Below are positions 44,601-53,885 of a stretch of 64,000 nt of DNA, in pieces. Source of the stretch: Anaerolineales bacterium. Lineage in GTDB: Bacteria > Chloroflexota > Anaerolineae > Anaerolineales > UBA4823. How positions within the stretch are numbered: the first letter of the stretch is position 1; each line of letters starts with the position of its first letter. The DNA lies in assembly GCA_016935755.1 (NCBI GenBank), contig JAFGQI010000049.1, positions 18,213 to 82,212 of the forward strand, read 5' to 3'. Both the position numbers and the translations under genes were made by a program. The notes under the pieces are model-generated. The model saw nothing but the letters and a program-made list of their open reading frames with translations. It had not been told where the DNA came from and did not search any database.

Positions 44601-47600
44601 AGCCAGAGAAGCTACCAATGCCAGGTGATCTTCGGTGAAAGCCGCGGTAGTTTTTGAGCTATCCAGCACGAGCACGCCAAGCGGGATCCCCCGGCTTTCT
44701 TCAATCGTCGTAACGATGGTGTCAGATTTCCTGCCCGGAGCGCCGGCTTGATCTGCCAGGCCTGTCTCTCCCCGCGAGGCCAGAATGGGCACCGCCAGGC
44801 TGGAAACGGGCAAGCGGCCTCCGGTTGCATTGCGATAATACAGCAGATTTTCTGGGGATAGGTTGTAATGCCGTGCAAATTCGACCTCATCCAGCCGAAA
44901 AGCCCGCCGCTGCTCAAATACCTGTCCAGGTATGCCTTCGCCCGGGCGATAAAGGATCTGCAGCAGACCTTCGTTCGATGGATACCCTTTGGCGACGCGA
45001 GGGATCAGTTGTCCCTGGCGAGCATCCCATAAGGCCACCATAGCCATTTCGGCTGATGGCGCGACTTTCAGAGCGCTTTCTACCAGTGTGTCCAAGATGC
45101 TGGTGGGGTCCAAACTGCCCAACTGCCGGCTGAAATCCAAGAGGAGATTAACCTCCCGCAGGCGGCGGGTGGTATCTTCCATCAAACGCAAATTTTGCAG
45201 AGCGATGGCTACCTGGCGCGCCAGCAGGCCGAACAGCTGTTCATCATCGTCAGTGAAAGGCGCCTGGCTGCTCTTGCTGATCGCCAGCATGGCTGCCTGG
45301 GTTTCGTTTTCGCCTGGCTGCGAGGGAGATTTTGCCAGCGTTGAAGCGTTATGGATGGGCAGGCAGATAAAGCTGCGGGCTTCCAGGGCGCGCAGCAGGG
45401 GGGCGCTCTGCCATTCGAGATCTTCTTCGAGATTGGCAACCAGGGTGATTGCACCAGTTTGCAGACAATGGCGTAATGGGTTGCGCTGCCCTAACAAGGC
45501 CTTAGGGTTTACCTCAGCTGGGATAGCGCCTATGGAATGCAGCAGGTTCAGACCCCCGGCAGTGGGTTCGGCGAGCAGAACCAGGTCAAAGTCCATCCGC
45601 GCCAGAGTCTCTTGCGCCAAGAACAGCAGCACTTCTGCATGGCTTTCTTGTTGGTTGACTGCCTCGGCGATATCCAACCCGGCGTTAATCCGGCGCGAGC
45701 GTTGGCTCAAATGGTGAATAGCCAGGGTCTGTTCAAGATCTTTATGCAATAGCGACGGCAGGTGGGTTTGCGCCTGGCGGGCCGATTCTTGTGCCAACTC
45801 CAATTCGCCTTGCATTTTGTCCACCTGAGTTCTCAGCTTGCCAACTTTTTGGCGAGTCTCGATCACCAGGGCGGCCTGGCTGGCGAATATTTCCAGTGTC
45901 TCGATGGTTGAGCGATCTGGCCGCAGGTTATCGCGCGGGACGTCGACGCTGATCAACCCCAGGGGTTGGTCTTCCGCACTGTACAAGGGTATCAGCAGCA
46001 GATCTTGAGGATCCCAACTGTTCGCCTGGCTTACGGCTCCACTCAAGGAGATGACTACGGTGTGAATATCGGTGGGTACGGCTGAGGATTGCTCAGAAGG
46101 GATGAAATAGGCTTGTCCCATGCGGAACTCTGGGCTGAGCATGATTTGCATGCTGCTCCAGGGCTGCGTATGGGTGCGCAGTTCCTTCATGGTTTCCAGT
46201 GGTATCCCTGCCCCGGTGACTCGCAGCAATTGGTTGCGGGCGGGATCATAGATGCTGACCAGGACGACATCAAAGGGCGTGGAGGCCTGTATGGCATAAG
46301 CGATCGATTCAAGGGCTTCCTCCAGAGGCTGCTCACTCTGCAGCACTTGTGAAACCTCCAGCAGCCTGGAAAGTGTCTCTACTCGCCGGTTAAGCTGTTC
46401 TGTCCTGCGTTTCTGTTCCTGATAGCGGTGCGTATTGCCCAAAGCGATCGCGGCCTGAATCGCCAGCGACTCACCGATTTCTTGCTCAGTCTCCCCGAAA
46501 TGATAGGGCTCTTTTGAGTGCAGGTGGATCAAACCAGCCACCTGTCCCTGGTAGGCGATCGGGATGACCAGGGCAGAGCGGATGCCAGGGTGAGCCGGCT
46601 GCATTTGCCGGATTTCTTTTTCGCCGTCGTTTTCAGATCTGCCCGGCTCTTCCTGTTCTGTTCCTGGAGCTTCGTTTTCAAACTCATCCAAGATGCGTGT
46701 TTCGCCGTCATCCAGGACTAAACGCTCCAGGGGTTCAAGCTCGTCCCCTGGAGCTTCGCCGAAGTAGAGTTGGATTCTGGGACTGAACACATTGGGATGA
46801 CCAGGCACGGCCTGGTTAATATAGATCAGCCGACCATCTACTGTTTCGCCTAACTCAAATAGTAAAACCGTGCCGCATTCGGCCCGGGTTGTGCGCAGCG
46901 CTTCGTCATATACTCTTTCCAGCAGGGGTTCCAACTGCAGCGTGGCGTTCAATTCCCGGCTGATACGCGTCAGCGCGGTCAGCTGGTCGACGCGCTGGCG
47001 TAAGCTGTGGTCGGTTTGCGAATACAGAGCAGATTGCTCGATCGCAGCAGCTAACTGACCAGAAGCGGTTGCCACCGTCTGTACATCGCCATGTGAGAAG
47101 AAATTGGGCTTGAAACTGCCCACCATCAACTCGCCAATACCGCGCTCTCGCGAGATGAGGGGGATGTCGATGACGGATTGGATCTCCAGATCATCCACCA
47201 TGGCCTGGTAGAGAGGTAGAAGTTCTGTGGACTCCTCCATGGTTTGGCTGACAAACTGACGCTTGCTGCCTGTTACGGTTTTTTTGAATTGCGGATCATC
47301 GATAGGAATGCGGATGAGATGAGCAGCCAGCTCAGGAGACACGCCAAAAGTTGAAGCCTTGTGCAGCCGTAGTTCACCGTGAGCCTCATCCAGTAAAAAT
47401 GCTACTGCCATGTCGGCTTGCAGCAGTCGAGCCAGATCCATGATCGAGAATTTCAGAATCTCGTCCAGGGTAGCAGCCGAACTGGTCAGGCTGGCGATCC
47501 GGCGCAAGGTCTCTGCTCGTTGAGCCCGGCGTTTGGATTGCTGTACCAGGTTAGCATTTTCAATGATGGGGGCTGCCTGACCAGCAATGATAGATAGGAA

Positions 47601-49088
47601 GCGCAGGTCATTTTGTTCAAAGGCTGACCCATCTCGCTTGTTAGCCGCCTGCAGATAGCCTAGTGTATGCCCGCCGGTCGTCATGGGTACCAGGGCGGTG
47701 TTGCGAAGCCCGGCAGCTAATGCCAGGTGATGCAGTCCCAGGGTGACCATACGAGGGTCTTCTGGTGCGTTCGCCGTCAGGATTGCCTCGCTGCTCAACC
47801 AGAGGGCTTCGGCTGGGCTGTCTGGCAGAATGGTCGTTTGGTACCATTCAATCACGTTGGGCTGGATGCCTTTGAAAGGAATTTTCCCTTCAAGGACATG
47901 CCGGTTTTCATCGTACACCAGAAATCCCAGGATTTCAACATCAAGCAGGGGAGAAATGCTATCCACCAGGCGAGTATAAAGATCCTGCGGATCGCGGATA
48001 GAACTGACAGTTTGAGCCAGGTTCGCCAGGCCGGTCAGTTCAGTCAGGCGTTTTTCCTCCTGCTCATATAGGAGAGAGTTATTGAGCGCGATGACAGCCT
48101 GTCCGGACAGCAGGCGTAGAATTTGCAGATCGTTCTCGCTATAGTTCGCTTTGCTCAACGAGGCCAGCTCAATCGTACCAATCAGTTTGCCTGCCAGGAG
48201 CATTGGGAGGCCCATAAATGATTGGAACGGGTAGCGTTGGCGATCTAAAGCAGGGTGAACCAGCCGAAATGTATTGACATCTTCAACCAGCAGCGGTTCG
48301 TGGCTGGAGATCAGGTATCCGGTATACCCCTGATCGGGTTGGTAGCGTTCGGGAGCTTTTTCCAGCCGCCGATCCACACCGGCGATGCCAACCAGCCGGT
48401 ATGGGATCAGGTGTTGGCGGTCTTCCTCCCAGACATTGATCTCCAGGATATCGGAAGGGATCAGGCGCTCGATGCTTTCCAGGATAGCTTGTAGGGTGGT
48501 CTCCAGATCCAGGCTGGAGGTGATCGTCTGGCTGAGTTCAGAAAAGATGCCAAAAGCACGGGAGGAGGTTTCGCTCTGGCTTGCCCTGGCTTGATCTTGC
48601 TCTCCCTGGTTGGCAGGTGGAACCTGTCGTGTCTCTCCCTCGAACATGATCTCTGGTCGGCGAAGCGAAATCAGCATGGCATCAGGCTGGTCTGAGCCAT
48701 TCCGCCCTGCGGCTGGGGCAAAGTAAGAGGTGCCTTCTACAAAGCGTCCATTCAGTGAAAAGCGCGCCTGGCTTTCGGCTGCGCATAGGGTGAGAAAAGA
48801 TTCGCTTGGGCGAGTGCGGCGCGCCAGGCTTTCCAGGTTGGGTTCTTCTTCCCATAAGTTGAAAAGCTCTCGGGCTGGCTGGTTCATGTAAACTACCCGC
48901 CCGCCGCTTTGCACCAACAGAACAGCTTCGTGATGTTCTGGAACTTGAATAGATACAGGGGAGGAGAGGGATTTGGTTGCCGCTCGGAGTCTGGGCGTCA
49001 TGCGGAGTAGAGTCAGGGTCAGAATATAGAACCCTGCGCCTATTGCAATGAGAATTATTCCCAGGACAACCGGATTCAGGTCTAACAT
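41676..49088 (-). CDS. giant multi-GAF sensor histidine kinase
   Basis: Protein of 2470 residues. One membrane helix (about 8-30) leads to a PAS-like segment, then about ten GAF domains in a row from near residue 185 to 2080, each opening with an LxxLxxLsxxlsssLdlexLL-type helix and ending with a QAAIAL-N-A.LY helix. A PAS domain (about 2095-2215) is followed by HisKA with the phosphorylated His2246 in VSHELRTP and HATPase_c with N-box DNLMDNAYQY (near 2362), G1 DNGFGI (2395) and G2 GTGLGL (2425). No receiver domain is attached; separate regulators flank it on both sides. GAF domains usually bind cyclic nucleotides, tetrapyrroles or small effectors, but no chromophore Cys or ligand is obvious. 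Confidence 0.95.
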   Translation of the reverse strand: MLDLNPVVLGIILIAIGAGFYILTLTLLRMTPRLRAATKSLSSPVSIQVPEHHEAVLLVQSGGRVVYMNQPARELFNLWEEEPNLESLARRTRPSESFLTLCAAESQARFSLNGRFVEGTSYFAPAAGRNGSDQPDAMLISLRRPEIMFEGETRQVPPANQGEQDQARASQSETSSRAFGIFSELSQTITSSLDLETTLQAILESIERLIPSDILEINVWEEDRQHLIPYRLVGIAGVDRRLEKAPERYQPDQGYTGYLISSHEPLLVEDVNTFRLVHPALDRQRYPFQSFMGLPMLLAGKLIGTIELASLSKANYSENDLQILRLLSGQAVIALNNSLLYEQEEKRLTELTGLANLAQTVSSIRDPQDLYTRLVDSISPLLDVEILGFLVYDENRHVLEGKIPFKGIQPNVIEWYQTTILPDSPAEALWLSSEAILTANAPEDPRMVTLGLHHLALAAGLRNTALVPMTTGGHTLGYLQAANKRDGSAFEQNDLRFLSIIAGQAAPIIENANLVQQSKRRAQRAETLRRIASLTSSAATLDEILKFSIMDLARLLQADMAVAFLLDEAHGELRLHKASTFGVSPELAAHLIRIPIDDPQFKKTVTGSKRQFVSQTMEESTELLPLYQAMVDDLEIQSVIDIPLISRERGIGELMVGSFKPNFFSHGDVQTVATASGQLAAAIEQSALYSQTDHSLRQRVDQLTALTRISRELNATLQLEPLLERVYDEALRTTRAECGTVLLFELGETVDGRLIYINQAVPGHPNVFSPRIQLYFGEAPGDELEPLERLVLDDGETRILDEFENEAPGTEQEEPGRSENDGEKEIRQMQPAHPGIRSALVIPIAYQGQVAGLIHLHSKEPYHFGETEQEIGESLAIQAAIALGNTHRYQEQKRRTEQLNRRVETLSRLLEVSQVLQSEQPLEEALESIAYAIQASTPFDVVLVSIYDPARNQLLRVTGAGIPLETMKELRTHTQPWSSMQIMLSPEFRMGQAYFIPSEQSSAVPTDIHTVVISLSGAVSQANSWDPQDLLLIPLYSAEDQPLGLISVDVPRDNLRPDRSTIETLEIFASQAALVIETRQKVGKLRTQVDKMQGELELAQESARQAQTHLPSLLHKDLEQTLAIHHLSQRSRRINAGLDIAEAVNQQESHAEVLLFLAQETLARMDFDLVLLAEPTAGGLNLLHSIGAIPAEVNPKALLGQRNPLRHCLQTGAITLVANLEEDLEWQSAPLLRALEARSFICLPIHNASTLAKSPSQPGENETQAAMLAISKSSQAPFTDDDEQLFGLLARQVAIALQNLRLMEDTTRRLREVNLLLDFSRQLGSLDPTSILDTLVESALKVAPSAEMAMVALWDARQGQLIPRVAKGYPSNEGLLQILYRPGEGIPGQVFEQRRAFRLDEVEFARHYNLSPENLLYYRNATGGRLPVSSLAVPILASRGETGLADQAGAPGRKSDTIVTTIEESRGIPLGVLVLDSSKTTAAFTEDHLALVASLAQQTALTLENARLYQSSEQRSNQLQSLTDVSTTITSSLQPDQLIAIILNQLQGILSYDTGTLWLRQAGEAVRPGGNTPERMVVQAAVGFEDSEQRIGLTVDVQDSVLLNEMINTGKPISVGNVTQDARFSALSLMEMMDETSAPASGYERLSWLGVPLISSGKVIGVIALEKTEPNFYTQDDIQVATAFAIQAAASLENAQLYQDSLKRAMELDQRSQTLSILNRLSSELSSSLDAKQILDFAVREFLQILPCSSVSVLGFEGEGEEYEVPDFTRSAEPLLGQVTLQTEFSNIDLEPDSAFDPSLPIPHTPLFDRLRETMGVFSTDDIHQEPELQPLQEFLTRYKTQSLLIVPIVSAGLAEGETTATQNFQGLLLAHNDQQYHYSADELRLARTIANQIAISLQNARLTEDLELRVQQRTAELVHEQQRAETLLRIITELSASLDLDQVLHRTLQVLSEYVDADQIIILIARPGEKKLHRLASVGYVPTPIEEDAPSTLDIDQGLAGWIIAQRQSVMVDDLLQDDRWIHITYVNGSQQVSYPHRSALGVPLMSGAEALGCLLLFHSSIGHFSVDQLDLVQAAANQVAVAVNNAELYRLIRDQAEDLGTMLRNQQVETSRSKAILEAVADGVLVTDTNRRITLFNESAEKILVLPRTQVLGKSMEQFIGLFGRATQSWMERINTWSIDPSTYQPGDTYSEQFSLEDGRVISVHLAPVSLRNDFLGTVSIFQDVTQQVEVDRLKSEFVATVSHELRTPMTSIKGYVEILLMGAAGKLTEQQAHFLQVVKNNTERLSVLVNDLLDVSQIEAGRVVLSMQPLGLEEICDQVIGDLLRRSREEDKPIEIEKDIEPNLPRIYGDAERVRQILDNLMDNAYQYNTPNGKIKIQMRQMEDEIQVDVIDNGFGIHPEDAPRVFERFFRGENTLVLGVSGTGLGLSITSNLIEMHKGRIWLESTGVPGEGSKFSFTLPVYKPEEG

Positions 49089-49103
49089 ATGGTCTGGCAG
49101 ATC

Positions 49104-49991
49104 TTACCCATTTTGCCGCCGCGCTTCGGCTGCCAATTCCGTGATTTCGCGGATATCGGCAAAGTCATAGCGCGAGGGCGATACATCTCCAACGGAGAGG
49201 CTCATTAACGGCACTTTATCTTCCTGATTCGTTGAGCCAGCCGTGATAATGTACCCCTGTTGGCGATCCATAAAACTGTAGTGCGAGAGTACTTCTTCAT
49301 CGAAGCGTTCTTTCATGCGTTTCAAAACAGCTGGAGCCGCTGCTTCAGTGGTGATCACGATGAAGTTGTCTCCGCCGGCGTGGCCGATGAAGTCGTTAGC
49401 TGTGCCGTGTTGGTCAACCACCTCGCCAATCAGCATTGCGGTGAAGCGCAGCACGTCATCCCCGGCGACGAAGCCATATACATCTTTGAAAGCCTCAAAA
49501 TATTTGATGCGGATATCCATTAGCGCCCAGTTGTCCAGGCGGATGATACGCCGCAGCTGTTCCTCAATCAGCCTGCCGGAAGGTAAGCCAGAGCGCGGGT
49601 CTGTCAGGCTTTGCTGCTCCGCGCGGGCGATGGCCCGCTGCACGCGCAATTTTAGCTCCTCAATATCAAATGGCTTGGTGATGTAGTCATCTGCACCTAA
49701 TTCCAGGCCTTGCAGTTTATCGCTGCGCTCATCTTTCTGGGTCAAAAAGATGATTGGCACATGGCTGGTGCGCATATTGGTGCGCAGGTTGCGGCAGACC
49801 TCAAAACCATCGATATCGGGCAGCATGATATCCAGCACAATCAGATGGGGCAGGTTTTGGCGTGTCTTTTCCAGCGCATCAGAACCGCGCAAGGCAGTGT
49901 CTACTTCATAATTTTGACCGGTGAAGTAGATGCGCAGCATGTTGGAAATATCTGTGTCGTCTTCTACGATCAGTAATCGGGCTTTACCCAT
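49104..49991 (-). CDS. response regulator with GGDNF-type GGDEF-like domain
   Basis: Protein of 295 residues. Receiver domain with D11/D12, phosphoacceptor Asp54 in IVLDIMLPDI, Thr84 and Lys106. The following domain (about 128-285) has the diguanylate cyclase fold (DPRSGLPSGRLIEEQL, DVYGFVAGDDVLR) with loop GGDNF at 206-210: the first two Gly and Asp are kept but Glu is replaced by Asn, so activity is doubtful. GGGGAGG precedes the ATG. It sits upstream of the giant kinase in the same operon and is a paralogue of 2986-3840. Confidence 0.9.
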   Translation of the reverse strand: MGKARLLIVEDDTDISNMLRIYFTGQNYEVDTALRGSDALEKTRQNLPHLIVLDIMLPDIDGFEVCRNLRTNMRTSHVPIIFLTQKDERSDKLQGLELGADDYITKPFDIEELKLRVQRAIARAEQQSLTDPRSGLPSGRLIEEQLRRIIRLDNWALMDIRIKYFEAFKDVYGFVAGDDVLRFTAMLIGEVVDQHGTANDFIGHAGGDNFIVITTEAAAPAVLKRMKERFDEEVLSHYSFMDRQQGYIITAGSTNQEDKVPLMSLSVGDVSPSRYDFADIREITELAAEARRQNG

Positions 49992-50164
49992 ATTTGCCTC
50001 CCCAAAATTAGGAGTCTCCAGGCAGTTCCTTATTTAGGATTTGTTTTTGTATGATTTCAATGCGAATCATTTTGTTATGATACCACAGGATAGAGTTCGG
50101 AGCATGGATTCTTCTGGCGCGTGGCGCTCTTGCTCCCCCAGCCTGGGATAGGACAGGTTTCGAT

Positions 50165-51469
50165 TTACCAGGTCTCTTCGCTTGTCTCTCCCGGGCGTGG
50201 ATATAACCGGGGGTGCAGTTTGGAAAAAGTCAGCTTATGATGATCGCTATCCTCAAATACGATGTCACGGTCGATGACTCTGCGTTCTCGGGAGGCGAAT
50301 AAAACGACATCCGATTCGATCGTGCGAGCAGGGAAGACGATCATGCCTGCCCCCAGGCGGCAGTTATGTCCCACACACCCACCCAATACAGGGCGGTTTG
50401 CCAGGCTGAGTTTACCATCTCCATCCAATGCGCGCAGCGGGGCAGGGAGAAGGTTGTAATCTGTGAATGTGGATCCCGCGCCGACAAATGTATTTCGTCC
50501 GATCACGCACATTTGTAGACAGGTGTTTTGCGCCACCATGCTGTTGTCCATTATGGTGGTCATAAACAGCGCCGTGCGGAAAGGCAGGAATGCGCCATCG
50601 CCCACCACAGACAGCATCAACTGGCAATCTTGAGAAATATTGACATTATCACCGATGATGCAGTTTTCGATCACTGCGCCGGCGTTGATGGTGACATTGT
50701 TGCCAATGGATGTCGGGCCATGGATAATGGCACGTGGATCAATCACGCAGTTGCGGCCAATCTTTACTAACTCGGAGCATTCCAAAACCTGTTTCCCCTC
50801 GTACATCCCGCGAGCCAGGATGCGCAGTTTGAAAAACGGGTCTTGCTTCAAGCGATCTTCAAAGCGCGCCCCGCGAGTGAACAAACCGAAGACTACATCT
50901 GCGATAAAGATGTGCACCCACGAGTCAATCGCGATCAGGCTGCGGCGCGGCACCTGAAAGACCAGGTCGCCCTGTTCAAATGCCATGTAAGTGGGGACAT
51001 GATAGTAGCCCACTTCCAGGGATTGAAGGCCAATGACCAGGGGCTCTGCTTCTTCCAGCGCATCCGGAGTGGTTTCGCCTCTATGAATGCCGCGCGGGTA
51101 GTACCACAATTCTGCCAGGTACAGGTCTCCATCTGCAGTATAGGAATTGGATAATGGCAGAGCATGTTCTCGGAAAGCCGGGTCGTCAGCCGAGAAGGCT
51201 GCCCGGCTTGGTGCTCTTCGTTTGCGCGCCTCTGTCAGGAAGGCGTCGATATACGCAGAGTCAAAATACAGGTTATCCCGGTATACCAGGCAGGCTTCCT
51301 GGGTTTCCGGTAAAGCATCCCCTGGACGGAGTTCCATTTCCCTGCTGGCATAGGGCGCCAGGACATCTCGCTGGTTCAGCCAGAGGGGTTTATTCAGCAC
51401 GCGCACGTCGCGGGCCCGTTCATTGAACGGCCGCAGGAACCGTGTATCTTGGAGAATGATCTTCTGCAT
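50165..51469 (-). CDS. left-handed beta-helix (hexapeptide) repeat protein
   Basis: Protein of 434 residues. The N-terminal 200 residues are unassigned. The C-terminal part, from about residue 235, is a left-handed parallel beta-helix of hexapeptide repeats (VKIGRNCVIDPRAIIHGPTSI, IENCIIGDNVNISQDCQL, VIGRNTFVGAGSTFTDYNL), the fold of acyl- and nucleotidyltransferases. No N-terminal nucleotidyltransferase signature is visible. It may transfer an acyl or sugar group or act as a scaffold. The ATG lies 8 bases after the preceding hydrolase stop, in the GTPase operon. Confidence 0.78.
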   Translation of the reverse strand: MQKIILQDTRFLRPFNERARDVRVLNKPLWLNQRDVLAPYASREMELRPGDALPETQEACLVYRDNLYFDSAYIDAFLTEARKRRAPSRAAFSADDPAFREHALPLSNSYTADGDLYLAELWYYPRGIHRGETTPDALEEAEPLVIGLQSLEVGYYHVPTYMAFEQGDLVFQVPRRSLIAIDSWVHIFIADVVFGLFTRGARFEDRLKQDPFFKLRILARGMYEGKQVLECSELVKIGRNCVIDPRAIIHGPTSIGNNVTINAGAVIENCIIGDNVNISQDCQLMLSVVGDGAFLPFRTALFMTTIMDNSMVAQNTCLQMCVIGRNTFVGAGSTFTDYNLLPAPLRALDGDGKLSLANRPVLGGCVGHNCRLGAGMIVFPARTIESDVVLFASRERRVIDRDIVFEDSDHHKLTFSKLHPRLYPRPGETSEETW

Positions 51470-51477
51470 AGAACGCC

Positions 51478-52275
51478 TTAGTTCCGCGCCACCGGGGTGT
51501 CCAGAAAGTCTTGCAGGATGTTCATAAATCTTTGCGGGTCATCCAGCATAGGAAAATGGCCCGAGCTGGTGAATCTTTCGATCCGGGTCTGGTTCACGCC
51601 ATCATGCAGCGGCTTCCATTGCTCCGGATGAACAACTATATCTTTATCGCCGTACACGCCCATCACCGGTACAGTGATCTCGTTCAAACGAGGGCGAAGA
51701 TCCGTTTCGCGCAAGGAGGCAATGCTGAGCAGGAACGATTCGAGCGTAGTGCTCGACAGGTCGCGATTCATCATATCTGGCCAGCGGGGATCTCGGGTAT
51801 AGAAAGGCGCCATGATGCGAAAGCCCAATTTTAAGCCCCACAGGTGTTGGTAAACCAGATTAGCGACCAGCCGCCGTCCGAACAGCTTTAACAGCCAGGA
51901 CAAGGATGAGCCAAAGATTGGTGAGCCTACCACGACAACCTTACGGACGCGTTCGGGGTATTGGATGGCTACTGATAGACTGACCGTGCCTCCCATCGAG
52001 TGCCCAACCAGCGGAGCCCGTTCGATGCCTAATTGTTCCATGAACTGATCGACCAGGGTGATGAAATCCTGGACGTTATATGACTCGCGTTTCTTGCCGG
52101 ACTCGCCGAATCCCCAAAAATCCAGCGCATAGGTGCGATAATAGCGGCCCAGGAAGGCCATCGTCTCTTGCCACAGCCCCCAGGAGCCTAACCAACCATG
52201 CAGCAAGATGACCGGGCGGCCGCGGCCATACACTTCGTAATGGACGATCCCTTGATCAGTGGTAAAAGAGGACAC
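51478..52275 (-). CDS. alpha/beta hydrolase
   Basis: Protein of 265 residues with the full catalytic layout: HGWLGSWGLW oxyanion loop, nucleophile Ser93 in GHSMGG, an acidic residue in the VYGDKDIVV loop and catalytic His in FTSSGHFPMLDDP. The fold suits esterase, haloperoxidase or MhpC-type hydrolase activity, and the substrate is unknown. It shares closely matching N-terminal residues with the nucleophile-less paralogue at 40454. It lies between a small GTPase and a beta-helix protein, so its role may be tied to that signalling operon. Confidence 0.92.
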   Translation of the reverse strand: MSSFTTDQGIVHYEVYGRGRPVILLHGWLGSWGLWQETMAFLGRYYRTYALDFWGFGESGKKRESYNVQDFITLVDQFMEQLGIERAPLVGHSMGGTVSLSVAIQYPERVRKVVVVGSPIFGSSLSWLLKLFGRRLVANLVYQHLWGLKLGFRIMAPFYTRDPRWPDMMNRDLSSTTLESFLLSIASLRETDLRPRLNEITVPVMGVYGDKDIVVHPEQWKPLHDGVNQTRIERFTSSGHFPMLDDPQRFMNILQDFLDTPVARN

Positions 52276-52310
52276 AGCAGTTTTTCAACCGGCGATCTAA
52301 GTCGGGAAGT

Positions 52311-52853
52311 TTATTTAGAGCTGTCGGACTCAAGCTCTGCCAGGATGCTGTACAGCAGCTCGAGCAGCACATTCTTCACCGTTTCCTTGTCAGTCGCTAC
52401 GCACGGCAGCAGTTTAACTTTAGGGTCCAGGCGCAGTGCAATGCGCATGTCATCCATCTCCCAGGAATCCTCCCGGTCTTGTTTATTCGCGGCCACAACG
52501 TACGGCGTTGGAGCATAGGCCCGGAAGGTCTCTAAAATGCTGCGCGCTTCCCGGAAAGTCTCTGGACGGGTGCTGTCGACCATGACGACAAAACCGAGCA
52601 TCCCCTCCGAAAGAATTTCCCACATGAAGTCGAAACGCCGCTGACCCGGGGTGCCAAAAAGGTAAAGAACGAGATCATCATCCACCGTAATCCGACCAAA
52701 GTCCATGGCGACAGTTGTGGTTTCCTTGATTCGTTCGGTCTCGGATGAAATCTTGCGTTCTGTGGACACCACGTCGATCTCACTGACAGAGCGGATGAAC
52801 TCCGTTTTGCCTGCGTTAAAGGGGCCTGTAACAACCATTTTGACAGTTTGCAT
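52311..52853 (-). CDS. small Ras-like GTPase (MglA/Arf-like)
   Basis: GTP-binding protein of 180 residues. G1 GPFNAGKTE (residues 10-18), switch I Thr residues near 45-47, G3 GTPGQRRF (67-74) and G4 NKQD (123-126) are present. The GTPGQ form and overall length match the bacterial MglA/Arf-like group that switches polarity or secretion. The N-terminus lacks a membrane signal. It is coupled with an upstream DUF4388 protein. A roadblock protein (1956-2327), the usual GAP type for such GTPases, is encoded 50 kb away in the same window. Confidence 0.93.
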   Translation of the reverse strand: MQTVKMVVTGPFNAGKTEFIRSVSEIDVVSTERKISSETERIKETTTVAMDFGRITVDDDLVLYLFGTPGQRRFDFMWEILSEGMLGFVVMVDSTRPETFREARSILETFRAYAPTPYVVAANKQDREDSWEMDDMRIALRLDPKVKLLPCVATDKETVKNVLLELLYSILAELESDSSK

Positions 52854-52898
52854 AATGCTTTGTCCTTATGCGAATCAGGTGTGCAGCAGCGTTTTCAC

Positions 52899-53723
52899 CT
52901 ATATGGATCGAATGCGGGTGATCAAGCGATTGATCAGCGACCGCTGTTCCTCGGGATTGGCCTGCGGAGGTGGCACCCGGCCTGGCGAGGTGATGGGCGG
53001 CGGCATCCCCACTGGCCGGATTATCTCCACCAGGCCAGCCTGCAGCAGCCCATAAATGATGCGGCGTATTTCGATGTCCGATTTCTTGGTCGTACGAGCG
53101 ATCTGCCCGATGGTGTTTTTAGGGCTGATGTAGGAGACTACCCGCCACTCTTCTACACTCAAATTGAAGTTGCGAATATTGGCGCCTGGACGTTCAGCAA
53201 ATTTGAGCGCCATATCCAGGTTGGGGATCTCATCCTGCAGATGCTCCCATTCTCGCAAGCGCCGCGAGCCCTCAATAATGATGTTTTCCAGGCTGATGCG
53301 GACGGTTATTTTATCATCCGGCGGCAGGACGTCATTCTCGAAGCGGAAGAAACCCTCCACCCAGGTAAACAAGCGGTTGACCACGCTGACAAAATATGCA
53401 GAGAGGCTGGAAAGGATGTCTTGCTGGTTGATGTAGTTGGCATTGATCAGCAGCAAGCCTAACTCTTTGTCGCTCATATTCCCGGCGCGTTCTTTCAGGG
53501 CACGGTGTTGGGCGGCGCTGAGCTTGTTGGATCTGTGCAGCACCGAGATCAGGCTGTTATCCTCACGGGTAAGCTGAGCATATGCCAGCTTACCGTCCCG
53601 AAAGCTGACCGTGACCACCTCGCCCGTGCCTTCGACAACCAGGGTGCCGGTCTTGCGAGCCAGATTGATCAGGTTCAAGAGTTGAGTGATTGTGAAATCG
53701 CGTAGATTGCCCTTTAAAGCCAT
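52899..53723 (-). CDS. DUF4388 (PATAN-type) protein with C-terminal winged-helix
   Basis: Protein of 274 residues. The N-terminal segment (MALKGNLRDFTITQLLNLIN, then ARKTGTLVV) is the DUF4388/PATAN signature, a domain of bacterial signalling and gliding-type systems. Residues about 170-235 form helices with an IGQIARTTKKSDIEIRRIIYGLL winged-helix pattern, and the C-terminus is Pro/Arg-rich. ATG 53723 is the start; the open frame extends to 53768. A TTGACG-17-TATAAT promoter lies just upstream. It heads the GTPase operon, so a role in GTPase control or output is plausible. Confidence 0.85.
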   Translation of the reverse strand: MALKGNLRDFTITQLLNLINLARKTGTLVVEGTGEVVTVSFRDGKLAYAQLTREDNSLISVLHRSNKLSAAQHRALKERAGNMSDKELGLLLINANYINQQDILSSLSAYFVSVVNRLFTWVEGFFRFENDVLPPDDKITVRISLENIIIEGSRRLREWEHLQDEIPNLDMALKFAERPGANIRNFNLSVEEWRVVSYISPKNTIGQIARTTKKSDIEIRRIIYGLLQAGLVEIIRPVGMPPPITSPGRVPPPQANPEEQRSLINRLITRIRSI

Positions 53724-53778
53724 GAAGCCCTCAACAAAATATGCTGTATCGGGTGTGCAGCAGAACAAATATGGAGAA

Positions 53779-53807
53779 ATTATACTTGCAAGCTATTAGG
53801 GCGTCAA
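53779..53807 (-). promoter_or_regulatory. promoter of the DUF4388-GTPase operon
   Basis: On the minus strand TTGACG (53802-53807), a 17-base spacer and TATAAT (53779-53784), about 50 bases upstream of the DUF4388 start. Confidence 0.8.
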
Positions 53808-53885
53808 ACCTTCAGGCCGACTTACAACCTACAAGTTAGTAAGCTAACCGTAAAAATCATTTGGTGATGAGCCTTTTCCCCTTGA

